5,067 nt of DNA. Origin: Thermoplasmata archaeon (GTDB lineage Archaea; Thermoplasmatota; Thermoplasmata; Lutacidiplasmatales; UBA184). Below, piece after piece: positions 4,970 through 5,067 of this stretch. The position numbers were made by a program, and so were the translations under genes. The notes under the pieces were generated by a model. It did not search any database, was not told where the DNA came from, and saw only the letters and a program-made list of their open reading frames with translations. The stretch's first letter is position 1, and every line of letters begins with the position of its first letter. The DNA lies in assembly GCA_022750355.1 (NCBI GenBank), contig JAKIVW010000119.1, positions 1,139 through 6,205 of the forward strand, read 5' to 3'.

Positions 4970-5067
4970 CTACCCGGTCAGGACGATCTCGATATTGACG
5001 CCGTCCGGGACTTGGATCCGCATCACCTGGCGAAGGGCGCGCTCGTCGGCCGCGAGGTCGATGAGGC
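4970..5067 (-). CDS. rpsJ: Small ribosomal subunit protein uS10, C-terminal part
   Basis: Only the last 31 codons lie in the window, ending at TAG 4972-4970. They read LIDLAADERALRQVMRI and then QVPDGVNIEIVLTG. ERALRQ-MRIQVPD followed by a short acidic/hydrophobic strand (IEI-L) is the characteristic C-terminus of archaeal and eukaryotic uS10, a protein of the 30S head that also contacts the anticodon region of the ribosome. In many Archaea this gene follows the one for elongation factor 1A, which would lie to the right of this window. It is the most upstream visible gene of a minus-strand run that continues into lipid and pterin genes. The identification rests on the tail alone but the match is distinctive. 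Confidence 0.92.
   Translation of the reverse strand, partial: LIDLAADERALRQVMRIQVPDGVNIEIVLTG

Noticed and set aside
1..5067. CRISPR arrays, tRNA/rRNA genes, insertion sequences, phage or defence genes
   Set aside because: I saw no regularly spaced repeats, cloverleaf sequence, terminal inverted repeats, transposase or nuclease motifs on either strand.

Overview
This window comes from a GC-rich archaeal chromosome. By eye it is roughly two-thirds G+C, with almost every third codon position G or C. Three things point to Archaea. The ribosomal protein at the right edge has the archaeal uS10 C-terminus. One gene encodes an archaeal-type (MptD/COG2098) dihydroneopterin aldolase. The promoters look like TATA boxes 35-45 bases upstream of start codons, not bacterial -10/-35 pairs. 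A high-GC Thermoplasmatota-like lineage is a reasonable guess, but it is inference only; no marker here settles it.

Layout, left to right. A small two-helix membrane protein (minus strand, running off the left edge) lies behind a stand-alone Lrp/AsnC ligand-binding (RAM) domain protein (minus). A 166-base divergent promoter region follows, then a 12-helix MFS transporter and a citrate synthase on the plus strand. The citrate synthase converges on, and overlaps, a minus-strand operon that reads inward from the right edge: rpsJ (uS10, only the C-terminus visible), archaetidylserine/phosphatidylserine decarboxylase, archaetidylserine/phosphatidylserine synthase, and mptD. Nearly every base is coding, and there are no RNA genes, repeats or mobile elements.

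How the genes fit together. The synthase joins L-serine to a CDP-activated lipid, probably CDP-archaeol. The decarboxylase then turns the serine head group into ethanolamine, so two consecutive steps of polar-lipid synthesis are encoded side by side, directly behind a ribosomal protein gene. MptD makes the pterin precursor of tetrahydromethanopterin or folate. Citrate synthase feeds acetyl-CoA into the TCA cycle. The RAM protein may sense an amino acid or small metabolite, but it has no DNA-binding domain. The MFS substrate is unknown.

Translation signals split by gene position. Operon-internal genes mostly have Shine-Dalgarno-like sites and stop/start overlaps or very short gaps. The MFS gene, and possibly gltA, look leaderless or nearly so. 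Most of the window is ordinary core genome. The points worth a second look are the lipid-head-group/ribosomal operon, an atypical CDP-alcohol phosphotransferase motif, the mptD-gltA tail overlap, and the RAM/membrane-protein pair. I found no clear sign of an undescribed defence or mobile system.
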